This document shows, piece after piece, positions 8,858 through 17,600 of a DNA stretch of 64,000 nucleotides. The DNA is from Winogradskyella ursingii (GTDB lineage Bacteria > Bacteroidota > Bacteroidia > Flavobacteriales > Flavobacteriaceae). The position numbers were made by a program, and so were the translations under genes. Location of the stretch: NCBI RefSeq assembly GCF_013403975.1, contig NZ_JABFDH010000004.1, forward strand, positions 1 through 64,000. The letters are read 5' to 3'. The notes below the pieces were generated by a model. It was not told the origin of the DNA. It saw nothing but the letters and a program-made list of their open reading frames with translations, and did not search any database. Every line of letters starts with the position of its first letter. Position 1 is the stretch's first letter.

Positions 8858-9706
8858 GTGAAATATTTAGAGAATAAACACGAACGAAACTCAGCAAGAA
8901 TCACAGCACTCATAGCTGTGATACTATTATTGCTGTTATTTGTAGTTGGTCCTCAATATTTAGATCCACCAGAAGAATATGGCGTCGCAGTCAATTTTGG
9001 CACTACCGATTTTGGAAGTGGAAACAGGCCTCTAAGCGAACCCAAAAAAGCGGTTGAAAATAAAGTAATTGAAAAATCCGAACCGCAAGAATCTCAAGTT
9101 GAACCAACACCTTCACCCTCAAAAGCAGAAGAGGTACTCACTCAAGAAAGTGCTGAATCCATAGCTATAAAAAAACAAAAAGAAGCTGAGGCCAAAGCGA
9201 AGGCCGAAGCAGAACATATTGAACGTCAACAACGTGAGGAGAAAGAAAGAAAACAGCGCGAAGAGGCCGAAAAAAGAAAAAAACTCGACAATCTCATTGG
9301 TGGAGTAAAAAATGCCGATGGCAAAGATGATGGTGGAGAAGGTCCGGACAATACAGAAGGTAATAAAGGACGTCCAGAAGGTGATCCTTATGCACCAAGT
9401 TATTTTGGTGGTTCAGGTCCGGGAAAAGGAGGCGTGGGTTATGGTCTAGGAGGCAGAGGGAAACCATCACGTCAGATTTTTAAGCAAGAATGTAACGAAT
9501 ATGGTTTGGTGGTTGTTAAAATTGAAGTTAACCAAGCCGGTAAAGTAGTCAGCGCAGAACCTGGGATAAAAGGTACTACCAATACACATCCATGCTTATT
9601 AGAGCCAGCTAAGAAAATTGCGATGTCACACAAATGGCCGGCAGATAGTGATGCGCCAGCGAGACAAATTGGTTTTGTTAGTATCAATTTTGATGTTAGT
9701 CAATAA
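8858..9706 (+). CDS. tonB: Energy transducer TonB-like protein
   Basis: Links the ExbBD motor to outer-membrane receptors. One N-terminal membrane helix (about residues 14-32) is followed by a long charged Glu/Lys/Ala linker (about 60-145, coiled-coil-like, with repeated EAEAKAKAEAE-type runs). A glycine-rich hinge (about 145-200) leads to a small C-terminal domain (about 205-282) with features of the TonB fold (GLVVVKIEVNQAGKVVSAE). The start is GTG at 8858; no ATG precedes the membrane helix. It comes 53 bases after exbD and three bases before folC. The charged linker replaces the usual Pro-Lys region of proteobacterial TonB. Assignment rests on context plus architecture. Confidence 0.85.
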   Translation: MKYLENKHERNSARITALIAVILLLLLFVVGPQYLDPPEEYGVAVNFGTTDFGSGNRPLSEPKKAVENKVIEKSEPQESQVEPTPSPSKAEEVLTQESAESIAIKKQKEAEAKAKAEAEHIERQQREEKERKQREEAEKRKKLDNLIGGVKNADGKDDGGEGPDNTEGNKGRPEGDPYAPSYFGGSGPGKGGVGYGLGGRGKPSRQIFKQECNEYGLVVVKIEVNQAGKVVSAEPGIKGTTNTHPCLLEPAKKIAMSHKWPADSDAPARQIGFVSINFDVSQ

Positions 9707-9709
9707 GCT

Positions 9710-10927
9710 ATGAACTACGAGGATACAATCCACTGGATGTTTCAGCAACTTCCAATGTATCAGAATAAGGGAGCTTCGGCTTTTAAAAAAGATCTTACAA
9801 ATTCCCTAAAATTAGATTCCTATTTAAATCATCCACATAGAAAGTTCAGATCTATTCATGTAGCAGGTACTAATGGTAAAGGATCGACTAGCCACATGCT
9901 TGCATCTGTATTGCAGAAAGCAGGTTATAAAGTAGGGCTCTATACTTCACCACACTTAAAAGACTTTAGGGAACGGATTAAGATAAACGGAAAAGAAGTA
10001 AGTAAGCATTTCGTAATTGGTTTTATGCAACGACACAAATCCTTCTTTAAAGAAAATAATCTTTCTTTTTTTGAAATGACCGTTGGTATGGCATTCGATT
10101 ATTTTGCAAAACAAAATGTAGATATCGCTGTAATAGAAGTTGGGCTCGGTGGAAGATTGGATTCCACTAATATAATCACTCCAGAATTATCCGTAATCAC
10201 CAATATAGGTTTTGACCACATACAATTTTTAGGGGATACACTTGAAAAAATTGCTGCCGAAAAGGCCGGAATCATAAAATATAACGTACCAGTAGTAATA
10301 GGTGAAACACTAACTGAAACAGAACAGGTTTTTATCTCAAAGGCCAAAATGAACAATTCCAAGATATACTTCGCTGATCAATTAATTGAAACTATTTATG
10401 AAAGTGATTTAAAAGGAGTTTATCAAAAACACAATATGAAAACAGTTGTCCAATCTGTTGAAGTATTGAATAAACTTGGATATCAAATATCAAATTCAAA
10501 TTTAAAAAGCGGTCTCAGTAATGTAGTTGATAATACGGGTTTAAAAGGAAGGTGGCAAATATTATCTGAACAGCCCAAAATTATTGCAGACACTGCTCAT
10601 AATAAAGAAGGATTACGTTACACAATGCAACAATTGCAATCTGAAGAATTTAATAAGTTGCATATTATTTTTGGTGTTGTTAAGGATAAAAATTTAGAAT
10701 CAATTATAGATATTTTACCTAAAGAAGCAACTTATTACTTATGCAAACCTAATGTAGAACGTGGTAAGAACGCTGAGGAATTAAAATCCTTTTTCAAAGC
10801 GAATGAATTAAAATGTAAAAGCTATTTCAATGTAAACGAAGCTTTGGAAAACGCAAAAAGCAATGCGTCAAAAAATGATGTAATTTACGTAGGTGGTAGC
10901 ACTTTTGTAGTCGCGGAAATTATTTAA
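9710..10927 (+). CDS. folC: Bifunctional folylpolyglutamate/dihydrofolate synthase
   Basis: ATP-dependent Mur-ligase-type enzyme that adds glutamate to dihydropteroate and then to folates. The P-loop VAGTNGKGSTSHMLASVL is at about residues 51-68, followed by YTSPHLKDFRERI. The family motif AVIEVGLGGRLDSTN is at about 140-155, with ITNIGFDH shortly after. The 405-residue length is standard. It begins three bases after tonB, so a folate enzyme is the last gene of the exbB-exbD-tonB operon. I see no terminator directly after it; the tRNA-Val promoter follows. Confidence 0.95.
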   Translation: MNYEDTIHWMFQQLPMYQNKGASAFKKDLTNSLKLDSYLNHPHRKFRSIHVAGTNGKGSTSHMLASVLQKAGYKVGLYTSPHLKDFRERIKINGKEVSKHFVIGFMQRHKSFFKENNLSFFEMTVGMAFDYFAKQNVDIAVIEVGLGGRLDSTNIITPELSVITNIGFDHIQFLGDTLEKIAAEKAGIIKYNVPVVIGETLTETEQVFISKAKMNNSKIYFADQLIETIYESDLKGVYQKHNMKTVVQSVEVLNKLGYQISNSNLKSGLSNVVDNTGLKGRWQILSEQPKIIADTAHNKEGLRYTMQQLQSEEFNKLHIIFGVVKDKNLESIIDILPKEATYYLCKPNVERGKNAEELKSFFKANELKCKSYFNVNEALENAKSNASKNDVIYVGGSTFVVAEII

Positions 10928-10947
10928 CTTTTTTTGCTAAAAATCTT

Positions 10948-10976
10948 TTGAGATATTAAAAACTAATCTATATTTG
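10948..10976 (+). promoter_or_regulatory. Promoter of tRNA-Val(UAC)
   Basis: TTG at 10948-10950, an 18-base spacer, then TATATTTG at 10969-10976: a complete Bacteroidota promoter. The tRNA begins 14 bases after the -7 box. Confidence 0.85.
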
Positions 10977-10990
10977 CAATCCAATTTAGA

Positions 10991-11065
10991 GGGCGCGTAG
11001 CTCAGTTGGTTCAGAGCACTTGGTTTACACCCAAGGGGTCAGGGGTTCGAATCCCTTCGCGCCCA
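10991..11065 (+). tRNA. tRNA-Val (anticodon UAC)
   Basis: A 75-base cloverleaf: acceptor strands GGGCGCG and CGCGCCC pair fully, the anticodon stem is CTTGG/CCAAG with loop TTTACAC (anticodon TAC), and the T-arm has the usual TTCGAAT loop. CCA is not encoded. It is transcribed from its own promoter and followed by its own terminator. Confidence 0.95.
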
Positions 11066-11073
11066 CATCAATT

Positions 11074-11108
11074 AAAATTCCGATTTGATTTTTCAAATCG
11101 GAATTTTT
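11074..11108 (+). terminator. Terminator after tRNA-Val(UAC)
   Basis: The 14-15-base inverted repeat AAAATTCCGATTTGA / TCAAATCGGAATTTT has a short T loop and a T-tract (11104-11108). Confidence 0.88.
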
Positions 11109-11168
11109 GTTTCAAAATAGTACTGTGCGAATGCTTAAAATTAATTTTAGACTATATCTAATAATCGT

Positions 11169-11176
11169 TACTTTTG
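11169..11176 (+). promoter_or_regulatory. -7 box for tRNA-Val(GAC)
   Basis: TACTTTTG matches TAnnTTTG and ends 11 bases before the tRNA. No TTG lies at the expected -33 position. Confidence 0.55.
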
Positions 11177-11187
11177 AAATTGAAAAC

Positions 11188-11262
11188 GGGTCATTAACTC
11201 AGTTGGTTTAGAGTGTTACCTTGACAGGGTAGAAGTCACTGGTTCGAATCCAGTATGACCCA
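11188..11262 (+). tRNA. tRNA-Val (anticodon GAC)
   Basis: Acceptor strands GGGTCAT and ATGACCC pair, the anticodon loop is TTGACAG (anticodon GAC, reading GUC and GUU), and the T loop is TTCGAAT. It is 75 bases long, with no encoded CCA. GAC must not be mistaken for the aspartate anticodon GTC. Confidence 0.95.
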
Positions 11263-11269
11263 CAAAACA

Positions 11270-11299
11270 AAAAAATCCAAACTTATGTTTGGATTTTTT
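11270..11299. terminator. Bidirectional terminator, tRNA-Val(GAC) and murF
   Basis: AAAAAATCCAAAC (11270-11282) pairs fully with GTTTGGATTTTTT (11287-11299). Both flanks are A- or T-rich, so it can end the tRNA transcript (+) and murF (-). Confidence 0.88.
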
Positions 11300-11322
11300 T
11301 GTTTTTATAATAATAGATAGAA

Positions 11323-12603
11323 TTATAGTATTTCTAAAATTCGCTCTAATGCCATTCCACGAGAACCTTTAATTAATATGGTTGCGTTTTCTATAGTAAG
11401 ATTTTTTATTTTAGGTTCTAAATCTTCAAATGTGGAAAATTTATGTGTGGAATTCAGAGTTCTTGTTTTGTCGAAATTCTTTCCTATTAAATTTATATTT
11501 TCAGAAAAATTGTCTTCGGCAAAAGTTGCAATCGCTTGATGTTCTTGTTCGGCGTCTTTACCTAATTCAAACATATCTCCCAGGAATAAGTATTTGTTTT
11601 TAGCATTGAGTTGCTTGAAATTCTTAAGCGCTGCCAGCATACTCGTGGGATTGGCGTTGTAAGCGTCAAGTATAATCGTATTAGAGCCTCTGGAAATAAT
11701 CTCAGACCGATTATTATTAGGCTGGTATGTTTCAATTGCTGATTTAACTTGTGCTTTTGGAACTTTAAAATGTTGCCCAATCGCTATAGCAACTGCAATA
11801 TTGCCAAAGTTATAATCGCCAATAAGCTGACTTTGGATTTCTACATTATCATAAATTACGGTCACAAACGGATCAGCATTTTTAAACGTAACAACACAGT
11901 CATTATTTTTATGAGAACCAAAAGTGACTGTTTTGGTATAATTGCCAATTTGCTTTAACTGCAATTTATCAGTTGTATTTATTATTGCCGTCTTTTCATT
12001 TTGTTTCAAATAAGTAAATAACTCAGATTTACCCTCAATAACACCTTCAATGCTGCCAAAACCTTCTAGATGTGCTTTGCCAAAATTGGTTATTAGTCCA
12101 TAATCTGGTTCAGCTATATTCGATAAAAATTCAATTTCTTTTATGTGGTTGGCACCCATCTCTACGATGCCAAAATCCAAATCTTTAGAGAAACTCAATA
12201 TGGTAAGTGGCACGCCAATATGGTTGTTGAGATTACCTTTGGTCGCTTTTACATTAAAAGTAGTAGCTAAAACGGCATGAATAAGTTCTTTTGTTGTAGT
12301 TTTTCCGTTGCTACCTGTGAGTGAAATAATTGGAATGTTAATTTGCTTTCTATGATAATTGGCCAATTCCTGAAGTGTTAGTAACGTGTCATCCACCAAT
12401 ATGCAATTAGCATTTGTTACTGCTTGTTTAGAATCAACCACACAATATTTTGCACCATTTTTAAAAGCTTTGGAAACAAATTTGTTACCATCAAAATTAT
12501 CGCCCTTTAGAGCAAAATACATACAATCTTTTGTTAGTTGGCGTGTATCTGTACATACTCCCGAACTTTCTCTAAACTTATGATAAAGCTGATTTATATT
12601 CAT
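11323..12603 (-). CDS. murF: UDP-MurNAc-tripeptide--D-Ala-D-Ala ligase
   Basis: Cytoplasmic Mur ligase that adds D-Ala-D-Ala to the UDP-MurNAc tripeptide, the last soluble step of peptidoglycan precursor synthesis. The N-terminal substrate domain has DTRQL...MYFALKGDNFDGN. The P-loop ISLTGSNGKTTTKELI is at about residues 93-108, GNLNNHIGVPLT follows, EMGANHIKEI is at about 168, and the C-terminal domain has DAYNANPTSM and FLGDMFELG. The 426-residue length is typical. It is the second gene after gldJ on the minus strand, but a hairpin lies between them, so it may also have its own promoter. Confidence 0.96.
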   Translation of the reverse strand: MNINQLYHKFRESSGVCTDTRQLTKDCMYFALKGDNFDGNKFVSKAFKNGAKYCVVDSKQAVTNANCILVDDTLLTLQELANYHRKQINIPIISLTGSNGKTTTKELIHAVLATTFNVKATKGNLNNHIGVPLTILSFSKDLDFGIVEMGANHIKEIEFLSNIAEPDYGLITNFGKAHLEGFGSIEGVIEGKSELFTYLKQNEKTAIINTTDKLQLKQIGNYTKTVTFGSHKNNDCVVTFKNADPFVTVIYDNVEIQSQLIGDYNFGNIAVAIAIGQHFKVPKAQVKSAIETYQPNNNRSEIISRGSNTIILDAYNANPTSMLAALKNFKQLNAKNKYLFLGDMFELGKDAEQEHQAIATFAEDNFSENINLIGKNFDKTRTLNSTHKFSTFEDLEPKIKNLTIENATILIKGSRGMALERILEIL

Positions 12604-12616
12604 ATGTCTAAAATAA

Positions 12617-12646
12617 AAAAGTCCTGAAAATAAAATCAGGACTTTT
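12617..12646 (-). terminator. Hairpin between gldJ and murF
   Basis: AAAAGTCCTGA (12617-12627) pairs with TCAGGACTTTT (12636-12646). In the minus direction it follows the gldJ stop by about 20 bases and is followed by a T-rich run. murF starts only 14 bases further on, so it could be a partial terminator (attenuator). Confidence 0.75.
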
Positions 12647-12666
12647 TCAATAATATTTAGAACGTA

Positions 12667-14337
12667 TTAATTACGTCTTTTATTTTTATTTTGTGATTTA
12701 GAACCTACTCTAGAAACAGCACATCTAAATCCGATATAATCGGTTGCCATGTCCTGAGGGAAATAGCGACGTTGAGCTGGATCTATCCAATACGCTCTAT
12801 CTCTCCAAGAACCACCTTTGTAAACTCTTACCTCGTCATTAATAAGTGAAGTTCTGGTGGCAGATTTATCGTATTCTCTTACCATTTTACCTCCAGCTGA
12901 ATCTACTGCGATCCTATGTTTAGGTGAATTGTACATTTTACTGGTTTGGCTCTGATCAGAACCTTCGTCAAAATTATCTCTATAATAGCGTGAAGATCGC
13001 TTGTCCCCATCCCTAAAGTTTCGGTTATCACTAGTGCTAAATTGAGTTCTTAGATAGGTTTCATCAGTATCCACAGGAACCGTTGCTATTTCACCTGGTA
13101 AATCGCGTGCCACTATTTTTCCGTTACTAAGTGTATCGTAAACAATTTCGTCAACAGTAACTATTTTAACTGTACCATCTTCGTTAATAGCGTTTTTGGT
13201 ATAAACATTACCTCTGTAATAATTAAAGTCATTAAACTCATCATCTACAATAGGTCTGTAAACATCAGCTACCCATTCTGCAACATTACCAGCCATATCA
13301 TATAAACCAAAATCGTTTGGTTCGTAAGATTTAACTTCAGCAGTAATATCAGCACCATCGTCAGACCATCCTGCGATTCCGCCATAATCACCTTTACCTT
13401 GTTTAAAGTTGGCTAATTGATCACCACGCGTTGCACGTTTCCCTGATCTGGTATATTGACCATCCCAAGGGTATTTTTTACGACCTCTATAAATATTATA
13501 ACTACGTAATTCACTTAAGCCTAACGCTGCATATTCCCACTCAGCTTCAGTTGGTAGTCTATATTTTACTGGAATAACACCAGTTTCTCTATTGGCATAG
13601 ATGTTAATTGGATCTCCGTTTGCATCAAGTTGTTGTCTTCGTCTCCCTCCTTGTAATACCTCTTCCTTGCCACCGTAAGTTTGAGATGGTGCGTTGATGT
13701 AAGTATCAACATCAAAAGTGCTTTCCGCACTCAAATCGGTATATTGGGCATCCCTTTTGATATAACCTTCTTCTTGTAAAGAGCTTTCCGCTACACGGTT
13801 AGATCTCCAGTTGGCATATTCAACAGCTTGTATCCAGCTTACTCCTACTACAGGGTAATTAGCGTAACCAGGATGACGCAAATAATTTTCGGTCATCATT
13901 TCGTTATAACCCAAACGATTTCTCCAAACTAATGTATCTGGAAGAGCACCTTTATATATTAAAGCATAATTTGGATCTTCTGGAGGGTATACGCTCTTTA
14001 AATAATCTAAGTAAAAAAGATAATTTACATTGGTTACCTCATTTTCATCCATATAAAATGACTGAACGTGCTGCTGATTTGGTGTGTTATTCCAATCGCG
14101 CATCGGATCGTCCTGCACTTTACCCATGGTAAAAGTACCTCCTTCTACAAAAGCAGTACCTTGAGGTGTTTCTTGCTCTTTAAAGTCAGTGTTGTACTGA
14201 AAGCCGCCTTGTCTGTCGTTTATTCTCCAGCCAGTAGCACTATCTACATTGCCAGATCCCGAAGAACGCTTGCAACTCACAATTGATGCACAAAGCATAA
14301 TTGCTATTAAAAATTTTAGGTTTGAGACATTTTTCAT
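12667..14337 (-). CDS. gldJ: Gliding motility lipoprotein GldJ
   Basis: Outer-membrane-associated lipoprotein needed for gliding and for stability of the type IX secretion machinery in Flavobacteria. I start at the ATG at 14337 (556 residues), which gives a lipoprotein signal with lipobox ASIVSC (Cys 22); the longer upstream reading frame has no such logic. The body is a formylglycine-generating-enzyme (SUMF1/sulfatase-modifying) fold: FVEGGTFTMG near the start, YMDENEVTNVNY, PVVGVSWIQAVEYANW, RLPTEAEWEYAA, GLYDMAGNVAEWVAD and, near the end, YKGGSWRDRA with YIGFRCAVSR. Location next to porU/porV supports the name over other family members such as GldK. Confidence 0.93.
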   Translation of the reverse strand: MKNVSNLKFLIAIMLCASIVSCKRSSGSGNVDSATGWRINDRQGGFQYNTDFKEQETPQGTAFVEGGTFTMGKVQDDPMRDWNNTPNQQHVQSFYMDENEVTNVNYLFYLDYLKSVYPPEDPNYALIYKGALPDTLVWRNRLGYNEMMTENYLRHPGYANYPVVGVSWIQAVEYANWRSNRVAESSLQEEGYIKRDAQYTDLSAESTFDVDTYINAPSQTYGGKEEVLQGGRRRQQLDANGDPINIYANRETGVIPVKYRLPTEAEWEYAALGLSELRSYNIYRGRKKYPWDGQYTRSGKRATRGDQLANFKQGKGDYGGIAGWSDDGADITAEVKSYEPNDFGLYDMAGNVAEWVADVYRPIVDDEFNDFNYYRGNVYTKNAINEDGTVKIVTVDEIVYDTLSNGKIVARDLPGEIATVPVDTDETYLRTQFSTSDNRNFRDGDKRSSRYYRDNFDEGSDQSQTSKMYNSPKHRIAVDSAGGKMVREYDKSATRTSLINDEVRVYKGGSWRDRAYWIDPAQRRYFPQDMATDYIGFRCAVSRVGSKSQNKNKRRN

Positions 14338-14533
14338 ATCCATACGTTTAAGTAAGCTCGTTAAATTTAGACTCGCAATATAGTAATTAAAGGTAAACGC
14401 ACAACTTTTTTTTAAGCAAAATTGTAAAAAAATGTGCATTTCATCCTTTTTTTTAAACATCACATCGGATTTTTTGACGTTTATCGGTGTATTTTGCTGT
14501 TTTAATAACGAAGCTAAAAATAAATTATTGTTG

Positions 14534-14541
14534 TATTTTTG
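14534..14541 (+). promoter_or_regulatory. -7 box upstream of porU
   Basis: TATTTTTG matches TAnnTTTG and would give a 5' leader of about 110 bases. The leader contains a small inverted repeat (ATAACG...CGTTAT near 14563-14586). No TTG at the usual distance. Confidence 0.45.
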
Positions 14542-14657
14542 AAATAAAAATTACGCTACTATAATAACGGGTTTTTATGCACGTTATTTTACTGTGAAAT
14601 TTAAAGGTGAGGTGCTTGAATTTATTGAATTTTACAAAGAAACCTGAAAAAGTATAA

Positions 14658-17600
14658 ATGAAATATTACTATACGATTCTTCTCTTCTGTTTCTCATTGC
14701 TCATATTTGGGCAAAAGAAACAATACACTATAGAATGGAATGGAACCAAAGTTGTGGAAACCTCACTGAGTAAAATAGAGGTGCCAGTGTTTAATGATGA
14801 ACATTTCAGTTATACTGATACCAAAGGCATAAAATTTTTTGCTCAATGGGACAGTGAAGGTTTTGTTGATGAAAACTCAGCTTCGTTATCAAATGTAACT
14901 TACGAGCAAATCAGTCAGAATGATTTAAAAGGTCTTAATACTGAGCTCATACCTTCAAGCCCAAATTTAAAGTTTTATAATACGAATGCAAGGGGACAGT
15001 TGTCCAACTCCTTTGAGTTGTCTCCGATAATAAAAGATGGAAATAGGTTTAGTAAAATCACATCTTTCACCCTCAATTATAAATTTGGAAATAACAGTTC
15101 TTTAAATAGAAATTCTAATCGTTTCAATGTAATCACAAATTCTGTGTTGACTTCTGGTGAATGGTATCGATTCTATATTGACAAATCTGGAGTATTCCGA
15201 CTTACAAAAAGCTTTCTGAATAGTCTTGGTATTAACACAAATTCGGTTGATCCTAGAAACATAAAGATTTATGGCAATGGCGGTAGAATGTTACCATATG
15301 CCAATTCGGCTAATTACCCATATGACGTTGTGGAAAATGCCATCAAATTTGTTGGAGAGGAAGATGGCAGTTTTGATAACGGAGATTATATTGTTTTTTA
15401 TGGTGAAGGTCCAGATGTCTATAGCCAAGAAAGTAATACCAATATTAATTTGTACACGGATAAAACTTACTATTATATTAATGTAAGTTCAGGAAATGGC
15501 AAACGAATCGGTACAATGCCAGCTATAGATACTGCTCCCAGTATAAATATTAATACGTTTCAAGATTATCAATTTTATGAAGTAGACGAATTTAATCTCG
15601 CCAAATTGGGTCGTAGATGGTTTGGTGATAAATTTGATATTGAAAATAGGAGAACCTATGAGTTTGACTTCCCTAACTTAGTCGCAAGTGTTCCAGTTAA
15701 ATTCAGTATCGCTGTAGGTGCGGTGTCGGCTACTTCATCCGTAATGAGTATAGATATCAATGGTAATAATGTGTCTAATCTACAATTAAGTGCAATAAAT
15801 GAAGGTTTTGTCCTTGGGAGTGCAAATGCGTTTAATAACAGTATAGATATTGCTTCAGATAATATTTCTGTTACACTCAATTACGATAATAATGGAAACC
15901 CGACTGCAGATGGTTTTTTGGATTATATAAATATTGAAGCTACTAGACAATTGATATATGATGGTGATCAAATAAAATTCTATAATGAGGAGGTCAATAA
16001 TATGCCAGGCGTTGTTGAATATACATTGTCTAATGCAAGTAGTGTAAAGGAAGTTTGGGATATTACCGACCGTTTTAATGTATCTTCTGTCCTAAATACA
16101 GATAGCGTTAGTGAGTTCTCATTTAAAACTCAGGCAGGTGAAGTGAGAACTTATATTGCATTTGGTAGTTCAGATTTGTTCGAGCCACAGATCGATTCTA
16201 GATCTATAGTTGCCAACCAGAATCTTAAGGGTACAATTTTCAATAATCCACAAGGGCAATTTCAGGATATTGACTACATCATTGTAACACCTGAAAATCT
16301 TTCTTCTCAGGCCGAAAGGCTGGCCCAGATCAATAGAGAACAATATCAGCTTAATGTTAAGGTTGTAACCCTTGAAGAAATATATACAGAATTTAGCACT
16401 GGTAGCCAAGATATAGCGGCGATTAGAAACTTCGTAAAATACGTTTATGATAATGCCAGCTCGCCAGAAAATAGACTTAAGTACTTATGTCTCTTTGGTG
16501 ATGGCTCTTATGATTACAAAAACAGGATTCGTAATAACACCAACATTGTACCATCTTGGTATAGCAACAGCAGTTTTAGTTTGTCTTCATCTTTTGTATC
16601 TGATGATTTTTATGGAATGATGGATCCCAATGAAGGTACTTTAGATGGTCAATCTGGTATCGCGGCCAGATTGGACATTGCAGTTGGAAGAATTTTAGCT
16701 GAAGATCTGCAACGAGCACGGGAGATGGTAGATAAAATAGCAGCATACTACCAACCTGAGGCTTACGGCAGCTGGAGGAATAATGTCATTGTTATCTCTG
16801 ACGATGTAGATGTTGTAAATGAAAGACAGTTACAGGAAACAACGGAAGGTCTAGGGACATCTTTAGAAACTGAAAAACCATTTATTAACGTTACTAAAAT
16901 TCATTCTGATGCTTTTGTTCAGGAATCGTCCTCCGCAGGTGATCGATATCCAAGAGTTAATAAGGCTACCAAAGATGCTATTGAAGTAGGTGCAATTGTA
17001 GTTAATTATTTTGGTCATGGCGGTGAAGACGGTCTGGCAAAAGAACGTATATTCGATGTAGATGATGCCAAGGAGATTAATAACATATGCAAATTCAATG
17101 TGTTTGTAACCGTAACTTGCGAATACACGAAATTTGATGATCCCAATAGAGATACGGCAGGTGAATTCACGTTTTGGAATAAAAACGGAGGTGCAGTCGG
17201 TCTCATTACCACGACGAGACAAATCTTTCTATTCTACGGAGTGGACTTTAATGAAACTTTAGATGATTATTTATTTGCTTTTGGGTCCGACGACTATCCG
17301 TCCATTGGAGAAGCCTTAAGACTTGCAAAGTCAGATAATGCTGTTGCTGGTAATAATCAAAAATATTTGGTGTTTTTAATTGGTGACCCAGCAATGAAAT
17401 TAGCTATTCCAAGACCAAATGTAAGGCTTACAAGAGTTAACGATGTCGCGATTTCTCAACCTATCGACACATTAAAGGCCTTAAGCTATACTAAGTTGGC
17501 TGGTGAAGTTGTTGATGGTGGTGGTAATTTACTGTCAAACTATAACGGTACATTAACAGCGACGGTTATGGATAAGGACATTCAACGTCAGACATTAGGA

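Noticed and set aside
11188-11262. tRNA-Asp reading of the second tRNA
   Set aside because: The anticodon in 5'-3' order is GAC, which is valine; aspartate would need GTC.
14337-14463. N-terminal extension of GldJ by 42 residues
   Set aside because: The lipoprotein signal begins at the ATG at 14337; the extension would place an unrelated segment ahead of the signal peptide.
16863-17222. 119-residue minus-strand frame over the porU catalytic region
   Set aside because: Antisense to the catalytic domain of PorU, which is strongly conserved on the plus strand.
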